A DNA stretch of 64,000 bases, taken from NCBI RefSeq assembly GCF_027925245.1, contig NZ_BSDP01000001.1, positions 3,534,001 to 3,598,000 of the forward strand, given 5' to 3'. Each line of letters opens with the position of its first letter. Position 1 is the first letter of the stretch. Position numbers and translations under genes: made by a program. Under the pieces are notes generated by a model. It did no database searches. It was not told the origin of the DNA and saw only the letters and a list, made by a program, of their open reading frames with translations. The stretch comes from Agromyces rhizosphaerae. Its GTDB lineage: Bacteria > Actinomycetota > Actinomycetes > Actinomycetales > Microbacteriaceae. Shown here piece by piece: positions 10,078 through 20,100 of this stretch.

Positions 10078-11445
10078 TCAGCGCGCGAGCTCCTCCGCGA
10101 CCAGGAACGCGAGCTCGAGCGACTGCATGTGGTTCAGGCGCGGGTCGCAGAGCGACTCGTAGCGCGTGGCCAGGGTGTCCTCGTCGATGTGCTCCGAGCC
10201 GCCGAGGCACTCGGTGACGTCGTCGCCCGTGAGCTCGACGTGGATGCCGCCGGGGAACGTGCCCGCGTCGCGGTGCGCCTCGAAGAAGCCCTTCACCTCG
10301 TCGACCACGTCGTCGAAGCGGCGCGTCTTGTAGCCGGTCGGGGTGGTGAGCCCGTTGCCGTGCATCGGGTCGGTCACCCAGAGCGGGTTCGCATCGGCGC
10401 CCTTGATCGCCTCGAGCAGCGGCGGCAGCGCCTCGCGGATGCGGCTCGACCCCATGCGCGTGATGAACGTGAGACGGCCCGGCTCGCGCTCGGGGTCGAG
10501 CTTGTCGATCAGCGCGAGCATGTCGTCGGGCGACGTGGTCGGCCCGAGCTTCACGCCGATCGGGTTGCGCACGCGCGAGAGGAAGTCGACGTGCGCGCCG
10601 TCGAGGTCGCGGGTGCGCTCGCCGATCCAGAGGAAGTGCGCCGACGTGTCGTACGGGAGGCCCGTCCGCGAGTCGATGCGGGTCATCGGGCGCTCGTAGT
10701 CCATGAGCAGGCCCTCGTGGCCGGTGAAGAACTCGGTGCGCTTGAGCTCGTCGAAGTCGGCGCCGCAGGCGTCCATGAACCGGACGGCGCGGTCGATCTC
10801 CTTGGCGAGGCTCTCGTAGCGCGAGTTCGCGGGGTTCGCGGCGAAGCCCTTGTTCCACGCGTGCACCTGGCGGAGGTCGGCGAACCCGCCCTGCGTGAAG
10901 GCGCGGATGAGGTTCAGCGTCGAGGCCGCCGTGTGGTACCCGCGCAGCAGGCGGGACGGGTCGGCGGCGCGCGACTCCGGGGTGAAGTCGTAGCCGTTGA
11001 CGATGTCGCCGCGGTAGGCCGGCAGCGTCACGTCGCCGCGCGTCTCGGTGTCCTTCGAGCGGGGCTTGGCGAACTGCCCCGCCATGCGACCCATCTTCAC
11101 GACCGGCATCGATGCACCGTAGGTGAGCACGACCGCCATCTGCAGCACGGTCTTCACGCGGTTGCGGATCTGGTCGGCGGTGGCGCCGGCGAACGTCTCG
11201 GCGCAGTCGCCGCCCTGCAGCAGGAACGCCTCGCCGCGGGCCGCGGCGGCGAGCTTGTCGCGCAGGCGGTCGACCTCGCCCGCGAACACGAGCGGCGGCA
11301 TGGTGGCGAGCTCCGCGGACGCGGCCGCGACCGCGTCGGCGTCCGGCCACACCGGCTGCTGCTTGATCGGGAGCGCCCGCCAGGCGTCGAGTCCGGCGAT
11401 GACGTTGTCAGCAGGCTGCACGACGGGTTCGACGAGCTGGGTCAC
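10078..11445 (-). CDS. aroG: Class II 3-deoxy-7-phosphoheptulonate synthase (DAHP synthase)
   Basis: This enzyme condenses phosphoenolpyruvate with erythrose-4-phosphate, the first step of the shikimate pathway. The 455-residue protein is typical of the type II (plant/actinobacterial) family. It contains FLLQGGDCAETF, VVKMGRMAGQFAKPRS, and GIHVELTGDDVTECLGG near the C-terminus. The GTG at 11445 has an AGGGAAG ribosome binding site. A TAGGCT hexamer overlaps the stop codon of the upstream plsC gene, giving a probable 60-70 nt leader. Synteny with Rv2178c supports the assignment. tyrA, further down the same aromatic pathway, is at 60-61 kb. Confidence 0.95.
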   Translation of the reverse strand: MTQLVEPVVQPADNVIAGLDAWRALPIKQQPVWPDADAVAAASAELATMPPLVFAGEVDRLRDKLAAAARGEAFLLQGGDCAETFAGATADQIRNRVKTVLQMAVVLTYGASMPVVKMGRMAGQFAKPRSKDTETRGDVTLPAYRGDIVNGYDFTPESRAADPSRLLRGYHTAASTLNLIRAFTQGGFADLRQVHAWNKGFAANPANSRYESLAKEIDRAVRFMDACGADFDELKRTEFFTGHEGLLMDYERPMTRIDSRTGLPYDTSAHFLWIGERTRDLDGAHVDFLSRVRNPIGVKLGPTTSPDDMLALIDKLDPEREPGRLTFITRMGSSRIREALPPLLEAIKGADANPLWVTDPMHGNGLTTPTGYKTRRFDDVVDEVKGFFEAHRDAGTFPGGIHVELTGDDVTECLGGSEHIDEDTLATRYESLCDPRLNHMQSLELAFLVAEELAR

Positions 11446-11522
11446 GGAACTTCCCTGGTGGTGCGGGCGCGGATGGCGCGGGTGGACGGTGGTGCGTCGC
11501 CCCTCCGGACGACTGGACGAGC

Positions 11523-12212
11523 CTATCGCGTCGGCGCGGCGCGCTTCTCCTTCACGGAGCTCGCGTAGACGTCGACGTACTCCTGGCCGCTGAGCTCGCG
11601 CAACCGGTACACGAGCTCATCGGTCACGGAGCGCAGCACGAAGCGATCCGACTCGAGTCCCTCGAAGCGGCTGAAGTCGAGCGGCTCGCCGATCACGACG
11701 CCGATGCGGCGCACCTTGGGGATCCTGGTGCCGATGGGCATGACCTCGTCGGTGCCGATCATCGCGACCGGCACGACGGGCACGCCCGACTCGAGCACCA
11801 TGCGGGCCACGCCCGTGCGACCGCGGTACAGCCGTGCGTCGGGGCTCCGGGTGCCCTCGGGGTAGATGCCGAGCAGCTCGCCCCGGCCGAGCACCCGCAG
11901 GCCGGTGTTGAGCGAGGCCTCCGACGCCTTGCCGCCCGACCGGTCGATCGGGAGCTGCCCGGTCGCCTGGAAGAACAGCCGCGTGAGCCAGCCCTTGATG
12001 CCCTTGCCCGTGAAGTACTCGCTCTTCGCCAGGAAGACCACGTTCCGGTCGACGACGAGCGGCAGGAAGATCGAGTCGATGAAGGACAGGTGGTTGCTCG
12101 CGAGGATCGCCCCGCCTTCCTTCGGCACGTGCTCGAGGCCGACCACCCACGGCCGGAAGATCCCGAGCACGATGGGGCCGACGACGATGTGCTTCATGAT
12201 CCAGTAGAACAT
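11523..12212 (-). CDS. plsC: 1-acyl-sn-glycerol-3-phosphate acyltransferase (PlsC family)
   Basis: The 229-residue membrane-associated acyltransferase makes phosphatidic acid in phospholipid synthesis. The catalytic HX4D motif is visible as NHLSFIDS near residue 41. The glycerol-phosphate-binding motif is YPEGTRSPD near residue 125. A hydrophobic N-terminal segment (residues 2-22) probably anchors it to the membrane. The ATG at 12212 follows a strong GGAAGGGGGG sequence. In mycobacteria Rv2182c occupies the same neighbourhood, near aroG and fadD15. Substrate acyl preference cannot be deduced. Confidence 0.9.
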   Translation of the reverse strand: MFYWIMKHIVVGPIVLGIFRPWVVGLEHVPKEGGAILASNHLSFIDSIFLPLVVDRNVVFLAKSEYFTGKGIKGWLTRLFFQATGQLPIDRSGGKASEASLNTGLRVLGRGELLGIYPEGTRSPDARLYRGRTGVARMVLESGVPVVPVAMIGTDEVMPIGTRIPKVRRIGVVIGEPLDFSRFEGLESDRFVLRSVTDELVYRLRELSGQEYVDVYASSVKEKRAAPTR

Positions 12213-12249
12213 CGTCCCCCCTTCCGAACGGCCCGTGACAGCATACCGA

Positions 12250-13200
12250 TCAGCCGCGGCGCTGGACCCACACGCGGGCGAGGTCGGCCGCGCCGACGAC
12301 CCCGGCGTCGTTGACCAGCTCCGCGATCGCGAACTCCGGCTCCGGGTGGTAGCCCTGTGCGGGCAGGTGCTCGACGAATGCGCGCCGCACGGGCTCGAGC
12401 AGCCGCTCGCCCGCCGCGGCGACGCCGCCGCCGAACACGAACAGCTGGGGGTCGAGCACCGCGGCGAGGCTCGCGCAGCCCTGGCCGATCCACCCGCCGA
12501 GCTGCTTCAGCGCGGCGAGCGCACCGGGATCGTCGGCGGCGATGAGGTCGCCGACGCCGCGACCGTCGAGCTTCCCGCGCTCCTCGCGGACGCGCGCGAG
12601 GCCCAGCCCGATCCCGCCGCCGTCGGCGATCTCGCCGGCCATGCGCATGAGTGCCCGGCCCGAGCCGTACTGCTCGAGGCATCCGCGCTGCCCGCACCCG
12701 CACGGCAGCCCGCCGGGCACCAGCCGGACGTGGCCGAGCTCCGCACCGGCCCCGAACCCGCCGCGGAAGAGCGTGTCGCTCGCCACGATCGCGCCGCCGA
12801 CGCCGGTGCCGATGGTGAGCATGCACATGTCGCTGACCAGGCGCCCCGCGCCGAAGCGGAACTCCGCCCACCCGGCGGCGTTGGCGTCGTTCTCGATGAT
12901 GACCGGCATCGAGACGCGCGCCTCGAGCTTCTCCCGGAACGGCTCGTTGCGCCAGTCGATGTTGGGCGCGTAGTACACGACCGACTGGGAGGCGTCGATG
13001 AAGCCGGCCGCCGCGACGCCGACCGCGACGGACTCGGTGCCGTCGGCGAGTTCCGTGATCATGGCGACGACCGCATCCTCGAGCGCCGTGACGTCGCCGG
13101 CGGGGGTGGGCACGCGCGACTGGCGCACGATCGTGCCGAACGTGTCGACCACCGCGCCCGCGATCTTGGTGCCCCCGATGTCGATGCCGATCGCGTGCAC
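12250..13200 (-). CDS. ROK-family sugar kinase (probable glucokinase)
   Basis: The 316-residue cytoplasmic kinase opens with HAIGIDIGGTKIAGAVVD, the phosphate-binding loop. Its ROK signature includes the zinc site CGCGQRGCLEQ and GTGVGGAI. Actinobacterial proteins of this type, next to plsC and fadD, are usually annotated glucokinase (ATP or polyphosphate dependent). Substrate is inferred, not shown. The GTG at 13200 has a GGAGAGAGG site upstream. A TACACT hexamer at about 13269-13274 (minus) overlaps a plus-strand TAGAGT, so this gene and the acyl-CoA synthetase share a compact divergent promoter. Confidence 0.85.
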   Translation of the reverse strand: MHAIGIDIGGTKIAGAVVDTFGTIVRQSRVPTPAGDVTALEDAVVAMITELADGTESVAVGVAAAGFIDASQSVVYYAPNIDWRNEPFREKLEARVSMPVIIENDANAAGWAEFRFGAGRLVSDMCMLTIGTGVGGAIVASDTLFRGGFGAGAELGHVRLVPGGLPCGCGQRGCLEQYGSGRALMRMAGEIADGGGIGLGLARVREERGKLDGRGVGDLIAADDPGALAALKQLGGWIGQGCASLAAVLDPQLFVFGGGVAAAGERLLEPVRRAFVEHLPAQGYHPEPEFAIAELVNDAGVVGAADLARVWVQRRG

Positions 13201-13347
13201 GCTCGTCGCCTCTCTCCGGGGTGTGGATGGGTGAGGATCCAGGCCGAACGGGCCGGGTCGCTGAACTAGAGTGTAGTTAATGATTTCTGCCGAGCGACGT
13301 CCGCACTCCGCGGGCGCCACGCTCCCACCGGTGCCGAAGGAGCTACC

Positions 13348-15180
13348 GTGATCCAATTCGATTCGCCCGCCCTCGTGCCCGCGGACCCCGAGGCAAACGC
13401 CACCGACCTGCTGGTCGACCGGGTCGCGGCGAGCCCCGAGGCGGTGCTGTTCTCGCTGCCGGACGGCGACTCGTGGTCTCCCGTCACGACACGGGAGTTC
13501 TACGACCAGGTCATCGCGCTCGCGAAGGGCTTCGTGGCCGCGGGCATCGAGCCCGGCGACAAGGTCGGGCTCATGTGCAAGACCCGCTACGAGTGGACCC
13601 TCATCGACTTCGCGATGTGGTTCGCCGGCGGCGTGCTCGTGCCCGTCTACGAGACGAGTTCCCCGAGCCAGGTCAAGTGGAACCTGGGCGACTCGGGAGC
13701 GGTCGCGGTGATCGTGGAGACGCCCGACCACTTCGCGCGCTTCGACGAGGTGCACCCGGAGCTCCCCGACATCCGCTCGGTCTGGCAGATCGACCTGGGC
13801 GACCTCGACAAGCTCGTCGCGGGCGGCTCCGACGTCGCCGACGAGGAGATCGAGCGTCGTCGCAAGATCGCGAACGGCGACGACATCGCCACGCTGATCT
13901 ACACCTCCGGCTCGACCGGCAAGCCCAAGGGCTGCGTGCTCACCCACTCGAACTTCGTCGAGCTCTCCCGCAACGCCGCGGTCGCGCTCAAGGAGGTCGT
14001 GCTCGACCCGAACGGCGCGTCGACCGTGCTGTTCATCACGACGGCCCACGTGTTCGCACGCTTCATCGCGGTGCTCTGCGTGCACGCCGGCGTGCGCGTC
14101 GGCCACCAGCCCGACACCAAGCAGCTGCTGCCCGCCCTCGGTTCGTTCAAGCCGACCTTCCTCCTCGCGGTGCCGCGCGTGTTCGAGAAGGTCTACAACG
14201 TCTCCGAGCAGAAGGCGGAGTCGGGCGGCAAGGGCAAGATCTTCCGCGCCGCCGCCGACGCCGCGGTCGCCTACTCGAAGGCGTCCGAGGCCGGCTCGGT
14301 GCCGCTCGGGCTGCGCCTGAAGTTCGCCGTGCTCGACCGCCTCGTGCTGAGCAAGCTCCGCGCCGCGATGGGCGGCAACGTACGCTACGCCGTGTCGGGC
14401 TCGGCTCCGCTCGGCTCGCGCCTCGGCCACTTCTACCACGCGCTCGGCATCACCATCCTCGAGGGCTACGGCCTCACCGAGACCACGGCTCCGGCCACGG
14501 TGAACCTCGCCGAGAAGTCCAAGATCGGCACGGTCGGACCGGCGCTCCCCGGCGTCTCGGTGCGCCTCGCCGACGACGGCGAGATCCAGGTGAAGGGCGT
14601 CAACGTCTTCAAGGAGTACTGGAAGAACCCGACGGCCACGGCCGACACGTTCGACGGCGACTGGTTCAAGACGGGCGACATCGGCGTGCTCGACGACGAC
14701 GGCTTCCTCACGATCACCGGCCGCAAGAAGGAGATCATCGTGACGGCGGGCGGAAAGAACGTCGCCCCGGCCGCGCTCGAGGACCCGATCCGCGCGAACC
14801 CGCTGATCGGCCAGGTCGTCGTGGTCGGCGACCAGAAGCCGTTCATCTCCGCGCTCGTCACGCTCGACCCCGAGATGCTCCCCGTGTGGCTCAACAACCA
14901 CGGCGAGGACGCGGGCATGAGCATCGAGGAGGCCAGCGCCAACCCGGCCGTCCTCGCCGAGGTGCAGCGCTCGATCGACCAGGCGAACGAGAGCGTCTCG
15001 CGCGCCGAGTCGATCCGCAAGTTCGTGATCCTCCCGACGGAGTTCACCGAGGAGAGCGGTCACCTCACGCCGAAGCTGAGCATCAAGCGCAACGTGATCG
15101 TCTCCGACTTCGCCGACGAGATCGAGTCGCTCTACCTCACCACCGCGCCGGTGACCGAGGGGCACTCGATCGCGGGCTGA
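13348..15180 (+). CDS. Long-chain acyl-CoA synthetase (FadD15-like AMP-binding enzyme)
   Basis: The 610-residue enzyme activates fatty acids to acyl-CoA via an acyl-adenylate. The P-loop motif YTSGSTGKPKGC is near residue 190, the adenine motif GYGLTETTA near 373, and the linker TGDIGVLDDDGFLTITGRKKE in the hinge to the small C-terminal domain, with the acylation Lys region beyond. The GTG start is set by AAGGAG 6 nt upstream. It is the FadD15 counterpart in the mycobacterial synteny block. A 42-bp perfect palindrome after its stop should terminate the transcript. Confidence 0.92.
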   Translation: MIQFDSPALVPADPEANATDLLVDRVAASPEAVLFSLPDGDSWSPVTTREFYDQVIALAKGFVAAGIEPGDKVGLMCKTRYEWTLIDFAMWFAGGVLVPVYETSSPSQVKWNLGDSGAVAVIVETPDHFARFDEVHPELPDIRSVWQIDLGDLDKLVAGGSDVADEEIERRRKIANGDDIATLIYTSGSTGKPKGCVLTHSNFVELSRNAAVALKEVVLDPNGASTVLFITTAHVFARFIAVLCVHAGVRVGHQPDTKQLLPALGSFKPTFLLAVPRVFEKVYNVSEQKAESGGKGKIFRAAADAAVAYSKASEAGSVPLGLRLKFAVLDRLVLSKLRAAMGGNVRYAVSGSAPLGSRLGHFYHALGITILEGYGLTETTAPATVNLAEKSKIGTVGPALPGVSVRLADDGEIQVKGVNVFKEYWKNPTATADTFDGDWFKTGDIGVLDDDGFLTITGRKKEIIVTAGGKNVAPAALEDPIRANPLIGQVVVVGDQKPFISALVTLDPEMLPVWLNNHGEDAGMSIEEASANPAVLAEVQRSIDQANESVSRAESIRKFVILPTEFTEESGHLTPKLSIKRNVIVSDFADEIESLYLTTAPVTEGHSIAG

Positions 15181-15191
15181 CCAGAGCAGGC

Positions 15192-15233
15192 ACGACGGAT
15201 GCCCGGGGCCGATCGGCCCCGGGCATCCGTCGT
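15192..15233. terminator. 42-bp perfect palindrome, bidirectional terminator
   Basis: Positions 15192-15212 are the exact reverse complement of 15213-15233, centred on CGATCG. It lies 12 nt after the acyl-CoA synthetase stop and 42 nt from the convergent def stop, so it can terminate both transcripts. Each arm carries one copy of the CGGATGCC octamer that is over-represented across the window. Confidence 0.75.
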
Positions 15234-15274
15234 CTCACCCGGCGATCGTGGCGGCGCGGCGCGGGCCGGCGGGC

Positions 15275-15766
15275 TCAGAACCAGTCGGACTCGCGCACCT
15301 CGCGCATCGCGACGCGCCGCTCGGGCTTCTCGAGGCGGTCGAGGTAGAGGATGCCGTCGAGGTGGTCGGTCTCGTGCTGGAGCGCCTGGGCGAGCAACCC
15401 CTCGCCCTCGATCTCGATCGGCGCACCGTCGAGGTCGATGCCGCGGACGCGGGCGAACGGATGCCGCGGGGTCGGGTGCCACAGGCCCGGAACCGAGAGG
15501 CAGCCCTCGCCGACCGGCTCGGTCTCGCCGCGCACCTCCACGAGCTCGGGGTTCAGCACGTATCCGACCTCGCCGTCGACGTTGTAGCTGAAGGCGCGCA
15601 GGTTCACCCCGATCTGCGGCGCGGCGACGCCCGCGCGCCCGGGCAGGCGGACGCTGTCGAGCAGGTCGGCGACGAGCGCGCGCACGCCGTCGTCGATCGT
15701 CTCGATCGGGGCTGAGGCGGACTTCAGGACGGGATCGCCGAAGAGGCGGATGGGTCGTTCCGGCAC
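15275..15766 (-). CDS. def: Peptide deformylase
   Basis: Def removes the formyl group from nascent protein N-termini; it is a metalloenzyme. The 163-residue protein holds all three motifs: [11 protein letters not shown] (motif 1), EGCLSVPG with the metal-binding Cys (motif 2), and QHETDHLDG with two metal His and the catalytic Glu (motif 3). The GTG at 15766 lies 6 nt from a TACGCT hexamer made by the last codons of the upstream ATPase gene (GTA CGC TGA), so the mRNA is probably leaderless with its own promoter. Confidence 0.94.
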   Translation of the reverse strand: MPERPIRLFGDPVLKSASAPIETIDDGVRALVADLLDSVRLPGRAGVAAPQIGVNLRAFSYNVDGEVGYVLNPELVEVRGETEPVGEGCLSVPGLWHPTPRHPFARVRGIDLDGAPIEIEGEGLLAQALQHETDHLDGILYLDRLEKPERRVAMREVRESDWF

Positions 15767-15770
15767 CGGG

Positions 15771-17132
15771 TCAGCGTACCCGCTCTTCGGGGATGCCCTC
15801 GACCACGAGCGCGGCCAGCTCCCGGGCCGCCTCGCGCGTGATCGGGCGCAGCTGGTCCCAGTGCACGACCGAGCCCGCGGCGAGCTGCGGGTCGTACGGG
15901 ATGCGCACGATCTCGCGCACGCGCGACTGGAAGTGCGCCTCGATCTCGTCGACCTTGACGAGGTGGGTGCCCTGGGTCGCGAGGTTGATGGCGACGACCG
16001 CGTTCTTCACGAGGTCGGCGAAGCCGTTGGACTCGAGCCAGGTCAGCGTCTCCGACGCGAGGCGCGCCTCGTCGACGCTGCCGCCCGAGACGATGACGAT
16101 CGCGTCGGCGCGCTGCAGCGTCGCGCGCATGACCGAGTGGACGATGCCGGTGCCGCAGTCGGTCAGCACCATCGAGTAGTACCTCGCGGCGAGGTTCGCG
16201 ACCACGTTGTAGTCGTTGTCGTCGAACGCCTCGGAGAGGTGCGGGTCCGTGTCGGACGCGAGGATGTCGAGCCGGGTGCCGTCGCGCGAGACGAACCGCG
16301 AGAAGTCGGTGTAGCCGCCGATCGTGGAGGCCTTGCCCACCACGTCGCGCACGGTCTCGCGCGTCTGCCGGTCGACGCGCTCGGCGAGCGTGCCGCGGTC
16401 GGGGTTCGCGTCGATGGCGATCACGCGGTCCTCGCGCGCGTTCGCCAGGGCCATGCCGAGGAGCGTGGTGACGGTGGTCTTGCCGACGCCGCCCTTTCGC
16501 GTCAGGACCGGCACGAACCTGGCGCCGCCCGCGAACCGGCGCTGGATGCGCGCGTTCATCGCCTTGTGCGCACGCACCTTCGCCGAGTCGCCGAGGTTGA
16601 TCGTGTGGAACGACGCCTCGTAGAGGAAGCGGTTGAGCCCGCCCTTGGGAGCCGGCCGGCCCGCACGGTGGGTGTCGATGAGCCGGTCGGGCGTGAGCGA
16701 CTCCGAGGTCTCCGGGAGGCTGGGCGCGTCGGCGGGCTCCAGCTCGCCCGGCTCGTCCACCGAGAGCTCGGCCACGACCGCGCGGTCGCGCTCGCGCTCG
16801 CGGCGCTCGTCGGCGGCCAGCAGGGCCCGGTACGGCGACGAGTCGCGCACGCTGCCGAGGCGCCGCGACGCGTCGGACGAGGCCAGCGGGATGGACTGCG
16901 TGGGAACCGTGCGGCCCTCGAGCTCACCGGGGTTGACGGCGACGTCGTCGATGGCGACGGCGGCCTCGTCCTCCGGCACCTCGCGCACGGGCGACGGCGG
17001 CAGGTCGACCTGGATGGTCAGCCGCTCGGGCAGGCGCGACGAGTGCGCGCCGGTGCGCGAAGAGGCGCCTCCTCGGTAGTCCGTGCCGGACTCCCCGCGG
17101 TCCGTGTCGGTGTCGCTCCCGTCGTCAGCCAC
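15771..17132 (-). CDS. ParA/MinD-like P-loop ATPase with long N-terminal extension
   Basis: The 453-residue protein has an acidic, Pro/Ser-rich N-terminal region of about 195 residues, then a ParA/MinD-type ATPase. The deviant Walker A KGGVGKTT is near residue 213 and the Walker B region is [10 protein letters not shown]. Extended proteins of this kind are often annotated EspI-like or MinD/ParA family in actinobacteria; their partner is unclear. No ESX genes are nearby. GTG at 17132 is chosen because an AGGGGGAGC site precedes it; a start 18 nt upstream is possible. The neighbour is pyruvate carboxylase, upstream and co-oriented. Confidence 0.75.
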   Translation of the reverse strand: MADDGSDTDTDRGESGTDYRGGASSRTGAHSSRLPERLTIQVDLPPSPVREVPEDEAAVAIDDVAVNPGELEGRTVPTQSIPLASSDASRRLGSVRDSSPYRALLAADERRERERDRAVVAELSVDEPGELEPADAPSLPETSESLTPDRLIDTHRAGRPAPKGGLNRFLYEASFHTINLGDSAKVRAHKAMNARIQRRFAGGARFVPVLTRKGGVGKTTVTTLLGMALANAREDRVIAIDANPDRGTLAERVDRQTRETVRDVVGKASTIGGYTDFSRFVSRDGTRLDILASDTDPHLSEAFDDNDYNVVANLAARYYSMVLTDCGTGIVHSVMRATLQRADAIVIVSGGSVDEARLASETLTWLESNGFADLVKNAVVAINLATQGTHLVKVDEIEAHFQSRVREIVRIPYDPQLAAGSVVHWDQLRPITREAARELAALVVEGIPEERVR

Positions 17133-17168
17133 CGCTCCCCCTCTCGTCACCGTGGTCTTCGGCTCAGC

Positions 17169-20100
17169 TTAGCGCGGCCGGACGACGACGATGAGGTCGC
17201 CGGCCTCGACCTGCTGCGTGCGCGGGATCGCCAGGCGCTCGACGACGCCGGCGATCGGCGAGGTGATCGCCGCCTCCATCTTCATCGCCTCGATGGACGC
17301 CACGGCCTGCCCGGGAGCGATCTCCGCGCCCTCCTCGACCTGCAGCGTCACGACGCCCGAGAACGGTGCCGCGACGTGGCCGGGCTGGGAGGCATCCGCC
17401 TTCTCGGCCGCCCGCGACTCGACGGTGATGCTGCGGTCGCGCACGAACACCGGACGCAGCTGGCCGTTGAGCGTGGTCATGACGGTGCGCATGCCCTTCT
17501 CGTCCGCCTCGCCGATCGCCTCGAGCCCCGCGTACAGCCGCACGCCGCGCTCCATCTCGATCACGTGCTCGCTGCCGGGCTGGAGCCCGTAGAGGTAGTC
17601 CATCGTGTCGACCACCGAGAGGTCGCCGAACAGCTCGCGGATCTGCTCGAACTGGCGCGTCGGCGCCGGGAACAGCAGCTGGTTGAGCATCGCCCGGCGC
17701 TCGTCGCCGCCGGCGTCGAGCGCCGCCGACTCCTCGCCCGTGAGCTCCGCGACGCCCACCCGCACGTCGCGGCCGGCGAGCACCTTCGAACGGAACGGCT
17801 CGGGCCATCCGCCCGGAAGGTCGCCCAGTTCGCCCGCCATGAAGCCGACCACCGAGTCGGGGATGTCGTAGCGCTCCGGATTGGCCTCGAAGTCGGCCGG
17901 GTCGGCCTTCACCGCGGCCAGGTGCAGGGCGAGGTCGCCCACGACCTTCGACGAGGGCGTCACCTTCGGCACGCGGCCGAGGATCGCGTTCGCCGCGGCG
18001 TACATGTCCTCGATCAGCTCGAAGTCGTCGGCCAGCCCCAGGGCGATCGCCTGCTGGCGCAGGTTCGAGAGCTGCCCGCCGGGGATCTCGTGGCGGTAGA
18101 CGCGGCCCGTCGGGCCGGGCAGGCCCGACTCGAACGGCGAGTAGACGCGCCGCACGGCCTCCCAGTACGGCTCGAGGTCGGAGATGGCCTGCAGCGAGAT
18201 GCCCGTGTCGCGCTCGGTGTGCGCGAGCGCGGCGACCAGTGCCGACGCCGAGGGCTGGCTCGTCGTGCCGGCCATCGGCGCGCTCGCGACGTCGACCGCG
18301 TCCGCGCCGGCGCGGCTCGCCGCGAGCAGGGTCGCGAGCTGGCCGCCGGCGGTGTCGTGGGTGTGCACGTGCACCGGCAGGTCGAACCGCTCGCGCAGCG
18401 CCGAGACGAGGCGCTCGGCGGCGGCGGGGCGGAGCAGCCCCGCCATGTCCTTGATCGCGAGCACGTGCGCGCCCGCCTCGACGATCTCGTCGGCGAGGCG
18501 CAGGTAGTAGTCGAGCGTGTAGAGGTCCTCGGCCGGATCGAGCAGGTCGGCCGTGTAGCAGAGCGCCACCTCGGCGACCGCGGTGTTCGTCGCGAGGACC
18601 GCGTCGATCGCCGGGCGCATCTGCGAGATGTCGTTCAGCGCGTCGAAGATGCGGAAGATGTCGACGCCGGTCTCGGCGGCCTCGTGCACGAACGCGTCGG
18701 TCACCGCCGTCGGGTACGGCGTGTAGCCGACCGTGTTGCGGCCGCGCAGCAGCATCTGGATCGCGACGTTCGGCAGCGCCTCGCGCAGCGCAGCCAGGCG
18801 CTCCCACGGGTCCTCGCCGAGGAACCGGAGCGCGACATCGTAGGTCGCCCCGCCCCACGCCTCGACCGAGAGCAGCTCGGGGGTCATGCGCGCCACGTAG
18901 GGGGCGACCGCGACGAGGTCCTTGGTGCGCACGCGCGTGGCGAGCAGCGACTGGTGCGCGTCGCGGAACGTGGTCTCGGTGACCGCGAGCGCGGTCTGCG
19001 CACGGAGCGCCGACGCGAACCCGGCCGGGCCGAGCTCGAGCAGGCGCTGGCGGGAGCCCGCGACGGGCTCGGCCTGCAGGTCGATCTCGGGGAGCTTGTC
19101 GGCCGGGGCGACCGCCGTCGGCGCCGGGCCGTTCGGCTGGTTCACCGTCACGTCGGCGAGCCAGTTCATGATCTTCGTGCCGCGGTCCTTCGACTGCCGG
19201 CCGCGCAGCAGCTGCGGACGGTCGTCGATGAACGAGGTGCTGAGGTCGCCCGCGACGAACGAGGGGTCGTCGAGCACGGCCTGGAGGAACGGGATGTTCG
19301 TGGAGACGCCGCGGATGCGGAACTCGGCCAGTGCGCGCTTCGCGCGGGCGACCGCCGCCGGGTAGTCGCGCCCGCGGCAGCTCAGCTTCGCGAGCATCGA
19401 GTCGAAGTGCGGGCTGATCTGCGCGCCCGGGTTGATCGTGCCGCCGTCGAGGCGGATGCCCGCGCCGCCGGGCGAGCGGTAGGTCGTGATCTTGCCGGTG
19501 TCCGGCCGGAAGCCCGCGGTCGGGTCCTCGGTCGTGATGCGGCACTGCAGCGCGGCGCCGCGCAGGCGGATCGAGTCCTGCATGAGCCCGAGCTGGGCGA
19601 GCCGTTCCCCCGACGCGATCCGCATCTGCGAGACGACGAGGTCGACGTCGGTGACCTCCTCGGTCACCGTGTGCTCGACCTGGATGCGCGGGTTCATCTC
19701 GATGAACACGTGCTCCCCCGCGCGCTCGCCCGCGGTGTCGAGCAGGAACTCGACCGTGCCGGCGTTGACGTAGCCGATCGACTTGGCGAACGCGATCGCG
19801 TCGGCGTAGAGCCGCTGGCGGATCTCGTCGGAGAGGTTCGGCGCGGGCGCGATCTCGATGACCTTCTGGTGGCGGCGCTGCACCGAGCAGTCGCGCTCGA
19901 AGAGGTGCACGGTCTCGCCGTCGGCATCCGCCAGCACCTGCACCTCGATGTGGCGCGGCCGCAGCACGGCCTGCTCGATGAACATCGTCGGGTCGCCGAA
20001 CGCGCTGTCGGCCTCGCGCATGGCCTCCTCGAGGGCGGGCCGCAGCTCGTCGGGCGAGTCGACGCGACGCATGCCGCGCCCGCCGCCGCCCGCGACGGCC

